A stretch of DNA of 64,000 nucleotides from Microglena sp. YARC (lineage: Eukaryota > Chlorophyta > Chlorophyceae > Chlamydomonadales > Chlamydomonadaceae). Both the position numbers and the translations under genes were made by a program. Location of the stretch: NCBI GenBank assembly GCA_022414725.1, contig CM039462.1, positions 40,025,668-40,089,667 on the forward strand. The letters run 5' to 3'. The notes beneath the pieces were generated by a model, which was not told the origin of the DNA, made no database searches, and saw only the letters and a program-made list of their open reading frames with translations. Numbering within the stretch: position 1 is the stretch's first letter; each line of letters begins with the position of its first letter. Of the stretch, positions 8,801 to 18,819 are shown one piece after another.

Positions 8801-11800
8801 CCCTGACAAATTCCAATCACTCAGATACCCAACTTTGCTTGCTGCAGGGTCTGCGGCCAGCTATGGAAATGACAAGCATCCTAGATGACAGGCAGTCTGG
8901 TACAACCAAGCCCTTCCAGCCATTCGTACATGGGCTCTCCGTCTCCAGGAAGCTTGTGCAAGAACGCAACTCAAGGAAGCTTGTGGATGAACTGCTGTAT
9001 GCTACAGAGGGCCTGAACAGTGCGGACCAGCGCTTGGCAGACAATAGCAACCAGTTCTCTTCTGAGCTACTTGGCCAGGTAGGATCCGATTTCACAAAGC
9101 GTTGCCCAAAACCCACCTAGCCCCAAACATGTTTTAGTTTCATATGATCCACATCAGGATTCATATAGTTGTTTAGTTTCATATGATCCACATCAGGATT
9201 CATATAGTTGTTTAGTTTCATATGATCCACATCAGGATTCATATAGTTGTTTAGTTTCATATGATCCACATCAGGATTCATATAGTTGTCTAGTTTCATA
9301 TGATCCACATCAGGATTTATATAGTTGTCTAGCTTTATATGATCCACACAGAACTTGAATCTGTTTGTAGAATCTATTTGTCTCATAGTACACTCCGTAG
9401 ACATGAAACATGAAATGGTCACATACAAGATGTCTAGGTCCAAATGGGCTCCAGCCTTGGCGGAAGTTACGTAGGTGTGGTACAAAATCCGTTCCTGGCC
9501 CTCAAACAACTTGTGCCTATGACTGCGTGCACACATACCCCCCCCCCCCACCCCCCCACCCCACCCCCCCTCCCCCACCCCACCCTCCCCCCACCCCACC
9601 CCACCCCACCCCATCCCACCCCACCCCACCCCACCCCACCCCACCCCACCCCACCCCACCCCACCACCACACACACACTCGGGGAAAGAGGTTCTGGATC
9701 TCTATCAGCATTGCTGACAATGACCTCATGGATAATTGCAGCACAAAACTGTGAACAAGAGCTGCATGCACCTTGGTGTTCTGGTGTAAGATGTCTGGAC
9801 AAAGAGTGCATATGGAAAGTGTTCCATATGCAAATTCCCATTAGGGAATTCCAAAGCTCGGAGAAAGAACAAAATAAAGTACAGGCCGTCAGAAAAACTG
9901 AAAGTCGGGAAATATGACGCAGTACAGTATATACTATAGGAAGGATATATATATATATATATATATATATATCCTTCACCCTGACCAATTTCAATCTCTC
10001 AGATACACACAATTTCAATTCCAATCACTCAGATAACCAACTTTGCTTGCTGCAGGGTCTGCGGCCAGCTATGGACATGACAAGCATTCTAGATGACAGG
10101 CAGTCTGGTACAACCAAGCCCTTCCAGCCATTCGTACATGGGCTCCCCGCCCACTCGAGGAAGCTTGTGCAAGAAGGCAACAACTCAGATAATGAACTGC
10201 TGTATGCTGCAGAGGGCCTGAACAGTGTGGACCAGCTCTTGGCAGACAATGGCAACCAGCTCTTTACCGAGCCCCCAGACCAGGTAGGCTCCAAGACAAC
10301 CTTACCCCCCCACACACACACACCACCACCACCACCACCACACACACACACACCACCACACCACGCACCAAGCAACCACCACCCACACCCCAACGCACCG
10401 CACCACCACCCACACCCATACCCATTCTGACATGCATCCACCGAATTCATCCGCATGCACCCACTGCATTCATCACCATCCCCATTCATTGAATTAGACG
10501 ATGGAATACCTTGCCTCTCTTTCTTGTTTACCCCCCAGGGACTGTCTGGTCTACCAGAGCACTTATTAATCCTACGCACTTCTGCACTCACCCTATACGC
10601 ATTCGCATCAACCTTCTACTTTATCCGGCTTGGGATGGAATCAACCTACTCTATCCTACCTGGGATGGAATCAACCTACTCTATCCTACCTGGGATGGAA
10701 TCAACCTACTCTATCCTACCTGGGATGGAATCAACCTACTCTATCCTACCTGGGATGGAATCAACCTACTCTATCCTACCTGGGATGGAATCAACCTACT
10801 CTATCCTACCTGGGATGGAATCAACCTACTCTATCCTACCTGGGATGGAATCAATCTACTCTATCCTACCTGGGATGGAATCAACCTACTCTATCCTACC
10901 TGGGATGGAATCAACCTACTCTATCCTACCTGGGATGGAATCAACCTACTCTATCCTACCTGGGATGGAATCAACCTACTCTATCCTACCTGGGATGGAA
11001 TCAACCTACTCTATCCTACCTGGGATGGAATCAACCTACTCTATCCTACCTGGGATGGAATCAACCTACTCTATCCTACCTGGGATGGAATCAATCTACT
11101 CTATCCTACCTGGGATGGAATCAACCTACTCTATCCTACCTGGGATGGAATCAACCTACTCTATCCTACCTGGGATGGAATCAACCTACTCTATCCTACC
11201 TGGAATCAACCTACTCTATCCTACCTGGGATGGAATCAACCTACTCTATCCTACCTGGGATGGAATCAACCTACTCTATCCTACCTGGAATCAACCTACT
11301 CTATCCTACCTGGGATGGAATCAACCTACTCTATCCTACCTGGGATGGAATCAACCTACTCTATCCTACCTGGAATCAACCTACTCTATCCTACCTGGAA
11401 TCAACCTACTCTATCCTACCTGGAATCAACCTACTCTATTCTTCGTGGAATCAACGTACGTACTCTATCCATCTTACCTGGAATCAACCCCACTATTACC
11501 TGGAAGAGGCACTAAACCCTAGCAAACCCATTTGTTTGCAAACATGCACATCTTCGATTCAACAAGCCTCATAGAAGCCCTAGGCTATCGAATCATAGCT
11601 AGGTTCCCACAGTGGCTAATTATAATTAGTACGTGTTTATAGGTAAATAAGCGGTTCACATGTGGTTAGTTGTGTCCTACGTACATATAGGTGGTGCTGA
11701 CCTACATAGGAGCAGTTACTTCGGTTAGGCTCGGTTAGGTAGGTGCGATGCTGCTCCCCCAGACCCAGCCTGGGAAGGCTGTCTACACATTGCGGATACC

Positions 11801-14800
11801 CCCACCCCACCCCACCCCACCCCACCCCAAGCCAACCTTGCACATGTATATATTATATTGGTATAATTAAATGATCACTGTAGCACGAACTCAGGGCTCC
11901 CGTCGGTAATACGATTGTTTGGGGTTCAGTTCATCAGTATTTTTTCTTTTTGAGCCCTTCATATACGGTTGAGCAAGTCCCTTAAACCTACTTGGCCTAC
12001 CCCTGGACTGTAACATACATACATGCGTAGCTTCCCTTGATCACCCTATGCAACACAACAGTGGGCTAAGCACGCACAGCTAAAACAAACACTGGGGCTG
12101 TGTCATCCAGCGGTACATCAAAATCTTCAGTCCAACAAACACTGGGGCTGTGTCATCCAGCGGTACATCAAAATCTTCAGTCCAGCAAACACTGTGGCTG
12201 TGTCATCCAGCGGTACATCAAAATCTTCAGTCCAACAAACACTGGGGCTGTGTCATCCAGCGGTACATCAAAATCTTCAGTCCAACAAAAATTGAAAGCT
12301 AAATGTTGCCACACATGTCTCTCCACCCACCCTTACTAATCATGCATGGGCACTGATCATGCATGGGCAGAATACATCCACCTCGTATCTACTTATCATC
12401 ATTGTCACAACTTTGACAGTGTGACAGTGACAGTGTGACATTGTCACAACTTTGACAGTGTGACAGTGACAGTGTGACATTGTCACAACTTTGACAGTGT
12501 GACATTGTCACAACTTTGACAGTGTGACAGTGACAGTATGACATTGTCACAACTTTGACAGCCTCTTCACTAAACCTTCACTAAACCCTAAACCCTAAAC
12601 CCTAAACCCTAAACCCAGAATGTACCAAGCTGGAAAGTTGATCATTTGGTCTTACCTTCATTTCCAAAAGGGCCCTCGCTCCCACCCCCCACCATTTTGC
12701 TCCCTACCCCTCCCCACCCCTTACATCACCGCCACTCTCCACCATGTTGCGCCCCACCCCACCACACCCCTTCAATTACCGCCACTCCCCACCATTTTGC
12801 TCCCCACCCCATCCCACCCTATACTTCACCGCCACTCCCCACCATTTTGCTCCCCACCCCAACCCACACCTTACATCACCGCCACTCCCCACCATTTTGC
12901 TCCCCACCCCAACCAACCCCTTCCATCGCCGCCACTCTCCACCATGTTGCGCCCCACCCCATCCCACCCCTTCAATTACCGCCACTCCCCACAATTTTGC
13001 GCCCCACCCCACACTACACCTTACATCACCGCCACTCCCCACCATTTTGCTCCCCACACCACACCACACCTTACATCACTGCCACTCCCCACCATTTTGC
13101 TCCCCACCCCAACCCACCCCTTCCATCGCCGCCACTCTCCACCATTTTTGCTCCCCACCCCATCCCACCCCTTACATCACCGCCACTCCCCACCATTTTG
13201 CTCCCCACCCCAACCCACCCCTTACATCACCGCCACTCCCCACCATTTTGCTCCCCACCCCAACCCACCCCTTACTCCACTCAAGGAATCAGCAGCTTGC
13301 ACATACTTCTTTATTTTTTTCCGACACCCTCACCACCTCTATCTTGTGTGCTGTATGATCAGGCACTTTGCGTGGGTAACGGCTTCATTGTTGAGGGCGT
13401 GAACAGTGCTATGAGGGTCAGGAGTGCGGCCACAGGGGATGCAATTACAGGTATGCAGGCATGTGTCACACATACATGTTTCATAGCCACGGATGTGTGC
13501 GTGTGTGTGTCAACCATGCTGATGGGAATCCAGTGTGTGTGTGTGTGTGTGTGGAGTCACACATACATGTTTCATGGTCACGGATGTGTGCGTGTGTGTG
13601 CCAACCATGCTGATGATGGGGATCTAGTGTGTGTGTGTCAACCATGCTGATGGGGATCCAGCGTGTGCGTGGATGGAGTTGTCTTTCGCATGTAACAGAC
13701 TAATTCAAATTTAAATGAGATTTGTACACATTAGCTTCATCCCAGCCTTACCCAGCCTAGCCCTGGGTGGACTGCTTACCATTAATGTTTTGGTAGCCTA
13801 TGGGTGGTGGTGGTGGTGGTGTGGGGATAAAGAAGAGGGAGGGGAAGAGAAGGAGAAAGAAGTGGAGGAGGAGAGGGATTACGGCGCTTTACATTCGAAA
13901 TAGCTATAATGAGCGCTATCCTTCACTTAATCGGTTCTCCAATGCGTTTGCAGGCACTGTTTCCCTCAACCGCTTCTTCGGCTATCCTTCCGAGATTGAT
14001 AGGGAGACAAATCTGATGGGCCCACTTGCACAAAATCCCCACTGCCTGTATGATGCCGGCACTGGCAAGTTCTTCTTCTCTGCGGTTATCGATGATGTAG
14101 ATTCTATGACGGGGGAGTATTGGGTTAATGTCACAAACCCCTAAACCCTAATTAAAGTAGAAACCCGCTAACAGCACCATACTTCCCTCCTGCCCCAATT
14201 AGCCCCCCCCCCCCCCTACCCCCCACACACATACACACATTTCAGGACTCCTTCCCTTTCTAAGGGATGGCAGCCCCACCTCAAACGCCACCTTCGAACA
14301 CACACCACGGGTACAACCGCTAATCCAATCTACCCACTACTCCCCTTATTAAAATCTCTACCCTCCATTCACTATCCACACTCCCCATACATACCCTACC
14401 CCCTACCAACCTCCCATCCCCATCACACCGCTCCAAACCCTAAACGCCTCCAGGGTTACTAGCACCCGCTCCTTATTGACCCTCTCATCCCCAACGATGT
14501 ATTCACCCACGTTTGCATTCATCCACATCCACTCACTGCCTTCATATGTATCTGTGTTCATTGCATCAGAGGACGCACCGGGCAGCATAGCTAGACAAGC
14601 AAGCAATTTTTGAATGTGTACCCGGTGCCTCTTGCTCGTTTACCCAACACGGACAGTCTACTGTAATGCGTACCCGGTGCCTCCTGCTCGTTTACCCAAC
14701 AAGGACAGTCTACTGTTACCGAGCCCCTTTTAATCCTTAACACATCAGCATTCACCTTACACACATTGTACTCATGCCTTAAATCTTAACCAGCTAGCTT

Positions 14801-17800
14801 AACACACACTCTGTGCAAGCAGGGAACAAACCGCTTGGAGCTGGCCGTAAGCAAGACTTCTGACCCTACCGGAGAGTGGTGGATTTACAGGTAGGGATCG
14901 GTGTAGCTGATAAACACTCACATCTTACCATGTAGCTGAGAAAGGGAGAGTGGTGGATTTACAGGTAGGGATCGGTGTAGCTGATAAACACTCACATCTT
15001 ACCATGTAGCTGAGAAAGGGAGAGTGGTGGATTTACAGGTAGGGATCGGTGTAGCTGATAAACACTCACATCTTACCATGTAGCTGAGAAAGGGAGAGTG
15101 GTGGATTTACAGGTAGGGATCGGTGTAGCTGATAAACACTCACATTGTTTGAAGTTCAGTTCATCAGTGCTTTTTCTTTTTAAGCCCTTCCTATACGGTT
15201 GGGCAACTCCGTTTAGCCTATTAGGCCTACGCCTGGACTGTAGCATACATGCAGGTGAATCTTGGCTAGCCAACATTCCAAACCTGAACAGGGGGGAAAC
15301 AAAGCAATACAAAGAAACACAAAAATAAGTATAATGAATGAGGCATGGGGTCCTTGAAAGGCACCACACTGATTGGTCATGGCGGTAATATTGCCAGTTG
15401 ATTCGACAAGTGCCACTCAATTGTAGCTGGTGTCCCGTCCTTCAGTAGTCAGGCACTACATACAGTGACAACCAATTGTTGTTGGTGTCCCGTCCTTCAG
15501 TAGTCAGGCACTACACACATACAGTGACAACCAATTGTAGTTGGTGTCCCGTCCTTCGGTAGTCAGGCACTACACATATACAGTGACAACCAATTGTAGT
15601 TGGTGTCCCGTCCTTCGGTAGTCAGGCAATACATACAGTGCTACCCAAATGTAGTTGATGTACAGTCATGTGGTAGTCATGCAGGACTAAAAGTAAAAGT
15701 ACTGCCACCCCTAGTGTGTTGTACTTCCCTGTCAATCCCCCCCCCCCCCCCCCCTACATACACACAAAATCCCACCATCTTCTCCATCACCATATCCATC
15801 ACTACTACCACGCTGACCCCTCCCCCACCTCCCATTATTGTTTTACACGTACACCAACCCATATGACACAAACGTGTTACGACATGCCTCGCCAACACAA
15901 GCACCTTAGGAAGTTGCAGTAGACAACACTCATGTCAGATCATGGTGTCAATAAACAAACACCAAACAACTCACCACCACCACCACCACCACCACCACCA
16001 CCACATACCAGGATACCCCATCAAAATGATGGCTCTGAAGGCACTCCAAACCACAACAATGGACCTGCATTTGGAAACAGCCATCAGATTGGACATGATA
16101 ACTATGGATTATATTTCACTACCAATGAGTTCCCCATGCGCGGAGGCTTTGTTGGTTCCAACATCTATGCGGTTAGCAAACGTGACTTGGCACAGGGTAA
16201 GTTGGGTTTGGGGGCAAACGTGACTTGGCACAGGGTAAGATGGGTTTGGGGGCAAACGTGACCTGGCGGTGGTGGTGCCCCATGGTGGTGGACAGATGGT
16301 GGTGGTGGTGGTGGTGAGATGGTGGTGCCCCATGGTGGTGGTGGTGGTGGTGGTGCCCCATGGTGGTGGTGGTGAGATGGTGGTGGTGCCCCATGGTGGT
16401 AATGATTACATATGTTTCTCGAGAGTGCATGACCCCAAGCCCTTTTATTTAAATAGTTTTTTTTATTTATGTTCTTATTAAGAACATTTATTTTCCCAAA
16501 CATATGTTATCGCACATCTTTGAATGGTTCACATTTGCAATGTAAGTTAGCTCAAAGCACCCTTAAATATGATTATTGCCTATTAATTGTAACTTTTTGG
16601 CCTCAAAAAAACAAATAGATGTGTGGTTCTTGAATTGCGATGCTTATATATGCTTTCATAAGATTGTACCTTGCATTGCAATTTGCTATGCTTATATGAT
16701 GGCCTAACAACAAGAAAGTAGTGCATCGTAATACCATAATTTTGCAAAGAATCCAAATTTGTAATAAACCAAGCTATTTGTGTTGACAATTTGAATATTT
16801 GTGGGTGAAAACGTTGGGGTAAAGCGTGACCTTTTTCCCCAGGGGACAGTCCCTGAAACTTAAAAACTTCACTAGTTACGTTTTCGTACGTATGTTGTTT
16901 AAAATTGATGTTTTTTAAATGGATATTTAAAGAGCCCTGACCAACCTCTCGCCTTCGAACATCAATCTGTTTATGTTACATACATATACATTTATGTTTG
17001 TCTGTTATCATCCAGGGGTAGCCAAATAGGCTAAAAAGATATGCCAAATTAACAAAAATACTGCTGAACTGAGCCCAAACTTGTGTGCAGGTACCCCCAT
17101 TACCGTCCATGGTACATTGGCTCCAATGCAGAAATACCCCTTACTAGGTGAGGTTACACCCTACCACCTTATACCTGCCAAGCTCCCAGCGGACGCCCCA
17201 GCCTATGCTGATGCTGATGGCGTTGAAGATGGCACCACACACATGCTCATGACCCATGCAGGCAGCGCAAGAACAATCACTCAGTTTGCTTTGTGGGGAC
17301 TGAGTGGCACTAAGTCCTTAGTCGATGGGGCAGGGTACCTTTCGCTGTCACTCAGTCTGATGCAGAGTAGTGAACGGACTGGAAGGATGGTTTATAATGC
17401 ACCCCAAAAGACGGGTGATTACCCTCTGGGCCAAAGTTTGGGCCAGCCGTTGGGTTTCATTTCAGTCTCTCTCAACTCAGCTGCAAGTGTGGGAAATGTC
17501 ATGTACTCTGCTGGAAAGTTGTGGGCTGTAGTTCAGACGCAGTTCTTCGTCAATGGTGAAAATCTCACGACCGCCACCCATGTATTGAAAGTAACTCCTA
17601 AAGACAAGAAGCTCGAGACAGTGGGTCTTTTAGGGTTTATTGGACAGCACACGTTGAACCCTGTTGTGGCTGTCAACAGCGAGGGCGAGGGGGCAGTGGC
17701 ATTTACACTCGTTGGACCTGAGTACTTCCCCTCCTATGCATATGTCTCCATAAGTGACAGCACTTATGGGAACACTACAATTGCGTTGGAGGGAAAGAGC

Positions 17801-18085
17801 CCTCAAGACGGTTACACACAGTACACGTTTTCAGTAGATGATCCTGCCCGCCCACGTTGGGGTGCCTATGGTGCAGCAGCATGTGATGAGCATGGGGATG
17901 TGTACTTTGCTGGCGAGTTCATCGCAGCCCGTCCATGCACACAGCAGGAGTTTAACTCCATAACCGACATCGTTCGCTGTGGTGGCACTCGCACAATTTA
18001 TACTAACTGGGCAACCGGCATCATCAAAGCTAGGTTAAATGGGGAGGAAAAGATAAGGAATGAAGTAGGAGAAGAAAGCAAGTAG
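5749..18085 (+). CDS. Secreted Ig-like/propeller-like surface protein, copy 1 (exons 2-12)
   Basis: Spliced gene assembled from GT-AG exons whose phases all agree: 5749-5866, 6603-6750, 7108-7250, 7974-8276, 8848-9078, 10056-10283, 13363-13450, 13954-14123, 14823-14890, 16012-16196 and 17091-18085. Exon 1 with the signal peptide is not present here; the Maverick-like element occupies the end of intron 1. Exon 2 lacks one base relative to copy 2, a possible frameshift. Domains: exons 3-4 give a beta-sandwich of DUF11/Ig type; exons 5-7 carry three related copies of a KLV..DELLYA.EGL.SADQRLADN module; exons 8-12 resemble an extracellular propeller with an NRLELAVSKTSDPTGEWW motif. No enzyme signature is seen. 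Function unknown; cell-surface or wall-associated is inferred. Introns 2 and 3 hold no obvious repeats; later introns are full of them. Confidence 0.75.
6603..6750 (+). CDS. Copy 1 exon 3 (Ig/DUF11-like strand region)
   Basis: Acceptor CCTGCAG, donor GTAGGT; 148 nt, phase 0 in and 1 out. It encodes an alternating beta-strand pattern (LIYVITNNGNNTVNPSVEAT), as in extracellular Ig-like repeats. The intron that follows (6751-7107) is AT-rich and featureless. Confidence 0.8.
7108..7250 (+). CDS. Copy 1 exon 4
   Basis: 143 nt, phase 1 in and 0 out. It encodes GVGEFGSFTMTNIGYYMSP and ends DWSIK, completing the beta-sandwich begun in exon 3. The donor is GTGACA. Confidence 0.8.
7593..7653. repeat. 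(AAATC)n microsatellite in intron 4
   Basis: About twelve uninterrupted pentamers; the array recurs, shorter, in copy 2 near 48080. The rest of intron 4 (7251-7973) shows only CCA-rich stretches and GTT runs. Confidence 0.95.
7974..8276 (+). CDS. Copy 1 exon 5 (first repeat module)
   Basis: 303 nt, phase 0 both sides, after TTGTGTCACACAG. It begins CSCPGLEDVAIYQLE. Its last 44 residues (RKLVEEGNIPVDELLYATAE onward) are the first of three related modules continued in exons 6 and 7. Confidence 0.8.
8848..9078 (+). CDS. Copy 1 exon 6 (second repeat module)
   Basis: 231 nt, phase 0 both sides, starting GLRPAMEMTSILDDRQSGTT. Nearly the same as exon 7, with a small internal duplication (SRKLV twice). 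It arose with its intron as a tandem unit. Confidence 0.8.
9132..9365. repeat. 39-bp minisatellite, 6 copies, in intron 6
   Basis: CATATGATCC recurs at 9141, 9180, 9219, 9258, 9297 and 9336, a constant 39-base step with few differences. Confidence 0.95.
10056..10283 (+). CDS. Copy 1 exon 7 (third repeat module)
   Basis: 228 nt, phase 0 both sides, starting GLRPAMDMTSILDDRQSGTT. The end diverges from exon 6 (FTEPPDQ instead of FSSELLGQ). It splices in phase to exon 8, 3.1 kb away. Confidence 0.75.
10631..11480. repeat. 30-bp minisatellite in intron 7
   Basis: About 19 nearly perfect copies of a 30-base unit (TGGGATGGAATCAACCTACT plus CTATCCTACC) are followed by a mix of 30-base and 25-base variants that lack five bases. 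Because 30 is divisible by three and the unit has no stop, all three plus-strand frames stay open for over 300 codons; these are artefacts, not genes. Confidence 0.97.
11875..12012 (+). repeat. Dispersed ~138-bp repeat, copy in intron 7
   Basis: It starts ACTGTAGCACGA and ends CTACCCCTGGACTGTAAC. The same sequence is found nearly full length at 36979-37112 and in parts at 15145-15245 and, inverted, at 17014-17080. It behaves like a short interspersed element; no clear pol III boxes were recognised. Confidence 0.75.
12088..12295. repeat. 50-bp minisatellite, 4 copies
   Basis: ACTGGGGCTG or its variant recurs at 12091, 12141, 12191 and 12241, a constant 50-base step. Two shortened copies remain after the gap in copy 2 (49766-49865). 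Confidence 0.95.
12400..12560. repeat. GTGACA/TGTCAC palindromic minisatellite
   Basis: Repeats of TTGACAGTGTGACAGTGACA interleaved with GTGACATTGTCAC, so each unit can fold back on itself. Copy 2 carries a longer, indel-rich version at about 49990-50730. Confidence 0.9.
12582..12616. repeat. Interstitial telomere-type repeat (CCCTAAA)5
   Basis: Five contiguous CCCTAAA units within intron 7; a shortened version occurs in copy 2 near 50745-50766. This is the plant and green-algal telomere type. Confidence 0.9.
12690..13280. repeat. ~50-bp CCACCATTTTGCTCC minisatellite, ~12 copies
   Basis: Repeats built around CCACCATTTTGCTCCCCACC and TTACATCACCGCCACTCC. The long proline/histidine-rich open frames across it come from the repeat. 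Copy 2 equivalent: about 50840-51245. Confidence 0.95.
13363..13450 (+). CDS. Copy 1 exon 8
   Basis: 88 nt, phase 0 in and 1 out, after TATGATCAG; donor GTATGC. It encodes ALCVGNGFIVEGVNSAMRVR, the start of the C-terminal propeller-like part. The following intron carries GTGTGT runs (13495-13650) and a GGTGGT run. Confidence 0.75.
13954..14123 (+). CDS. Copy 1 exon 9
   Basis: 170 nt, phase 1 in and 0 out. It encodes LNRFFGYPSEIDRETNLMGP and CLYDAGTGKFFFSAVIDDVD, a typical blade-like segment. The donor is taken as TGG|GTTAAT because it keeps the phase with exon 10. Confidence 0.75.
14624..14725. repeat. Two-copy ~52-bp tandem repeat in intron 9
   Basis: ACCCGGTGCCTC, TGCTCGTTTACCCAAC and GGACAGTCTACTGT occur twice in order. 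The intron is otherwise CT-rich with a poly-C run near 14205. Confidence 0.85.
14823..14890 (+). CDS. Copy 1 exon 10
   Basis: 68 nt, phase 0 in and 2 out. It encodes GTNRLELAVSKTSDPTGEWW, the most recognisable motif of the protein, common in extracellular propeller-type proteins. Its last 20 bases belong to a 74-bp tandem repeat that includes the donor. Confidence 0.8.
14871..15150. repeat. 74-bp tandem repeat x4 spanning an exon end and its splice donor
   Basis: Units begin at 14871, 14945, 15019 and 15093. Each contains the last bases of exon 10, the donor ACAG|GTAGGG and about 50 intron bases, so four identical potential donors lie in a row. The same array is present in copy 2 at about 53026-53300. 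Confidence 0.95.
15420..15690. repeat. ~60-bp minisatellite in intron 10
   Basis: Five units built around GGTGTCCCGTCCTTC and AGTCAGGCACTACA. Copy 2 (about 53605-54040) has more units, with many indels. Confidence 0.92.
16012..16196 (+). CDS. Copy 1 exon 11
   Basis: 185 nt, phase 2 in and 1 out; the acceptor lies directly after a (CCA)n run. It encodes IGHDNYGLYFTTNEF and NIYAVSKRDLAQG, propeller-like strands. Its final 21 bases are part of a 38-bp tandem repeat. Confidence 0.85.
16176..16265. repeat. 38-bp tandem repeat spanning exon 11 end and donor
   Basis: GCAAACGTGAC starts at 16176, 16214 and 16252. Each full unit repeats CACAGG|GTAAG, the exon 11 donor. Copy 1 has two full units and a partial; copy 2 has four and a partial (54540-54700). 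It is followed by a GGT/CCCCATGG microsatellite (16262-16400). Confidence 0.95.
16401..17090. other. Intron 11, AT-rich part
   Basis: No gene seen. AT-rich and well conserved in copy 2. An inverted piece of the dispersed repeat (CCAGGGGTAGCCAAATAGGC) lies at 17013-17032, shortly before the exon 12 acceptor. Confidence 0.6.
17091..18085 (+). CDS. Copy 1 exon 12, C-terminal half of the propeller-like domain
   Basis: 995 nt, ending at TAG. About 331 residues without obvious catalytic motifs, rich in small and beta-forming residues (AVVQTQFFVNGENLTTATHV, NPVVAVNSEGEGAVAFTLVG, WGAYGAAACDEHGDVYFAGE), the pattern of propeller blades in secreted proteins. The equivalent exon in copy 2 differs at about six residues. 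The C-terminus is charged (KARLNGEEKIRNEVGEESK). Confidence 0.88.
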
Positions 18086-18538
18086 AAGTATTATGCCAAG
18101 CATGGTATCCTCCTCTTTCTAGAAGGATGCGGACGGTCGCGAGAAGTTGCCTCTGTGCATTGATGTTTGTATGAGAATAATAGATCAAGTCGATATGCAA
18201 ATTATGCTCATATTCCGAGTTACTTTGATTTGAATTGATTGTGTTCATGTGCAAACGTGGAGTAGCCATTAAGGTTGAAGCCATGTGAACGTGTCCAAGG
18301 TATACCTCTATCTAGACACCTGAGCTGCTGCTGTATTGTTCATAGTCCTATTGCCTCTGCTTTGACAGAAACTGCCTCTGCTTTGACAGAAACTGCAGAA
18401 CTGGAAGGAAGCTATGCGTCTGATGTGGACACTCGCCGCTATGAAAGACAAAATACTAAGTGGGAGATTAGCGTGGAGTGTCATGTGCCCTGATTCCCTT
18501 TGGATGGCAACTGCTTAATAGGCCGTAGATGCAATCTG

Positions 18539-18543
18539 TGTAA
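18539..18543 (+). promoter_or_regulatory. TGTAA, possible chlorophyte-type polyadenylation signal
   Basis: TGTAA lies about 450 bases after the stop and is conserved at 56991 in copy 2. The retrotransposon is inserted within a few bases of it. Inference only; no transcript end is known. Confidence 0.35.
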
Positions 18544-18819
18544 AACGTGTTTATTGAAATTGAAATTGAAATTGTTACATCCGTGTAGAACCGTTACTCA
18601 CAGGACGTGAAGTTAAGGACACCATAGCGTAAGCCGGAGCTAGCTATAGTCACCGTAGGACCATCTCAGTAAAAAGAATTACCACCGATGCCTGGACAAC
18701 AGGCACCGTAGCCCCATCATGCCAGTGCAGCTTACTACGGGGGTTTTTCACCCCGGTTGGGAAGCACCGGCACAATACAGCTGGTAAGACAAAACCTGAG
18801 AGGGGGGACGGTCTGTGTG

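Larger units (their letters stand above)
8330..9900. repeat. Tandem duplication of intron plus exon (introns 5 and 6)
   Basis: Intron 5 (about 8335-8720) and intron 6 (about 9470-9870) share a long imperfect block that includes CCCC/CACACA microsatellites and the phrase AGAGGTTCTGGATCTC. Together with the similar exons 6 and 7 this shows a duplicated unit of about 1.2 kb. Intron 6 also has a longer (CCCCA)n run at 9541-9665. Confidence 0.8.

Noticed and set aside
10543..10630. Possible extra exon after CCCCCAG at 10542
   Set aside because: It opens in phase but runs into the minisatellite with no donor; exon 7 joins exon 8 in phase without it.
10455..11574. Three overlapping open frames of 314-355 codons
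   Set aside because: All are translations of the 30-bp minisatellite, which has no stop in any plus frame; no splice or homology support.
12088..12295. Regular repeat array considered as CRISPR
   Set aside because: Direct tandem units with no unique spacers, in a eukaryotic intron; no cas genes.
12620..13650. Long proline/histidine/threonine-rich frames
   Set aside because: Produced by the CCACCATTTTGCTCC minisatellite and GTGTGT runs; they lie within intron 7.
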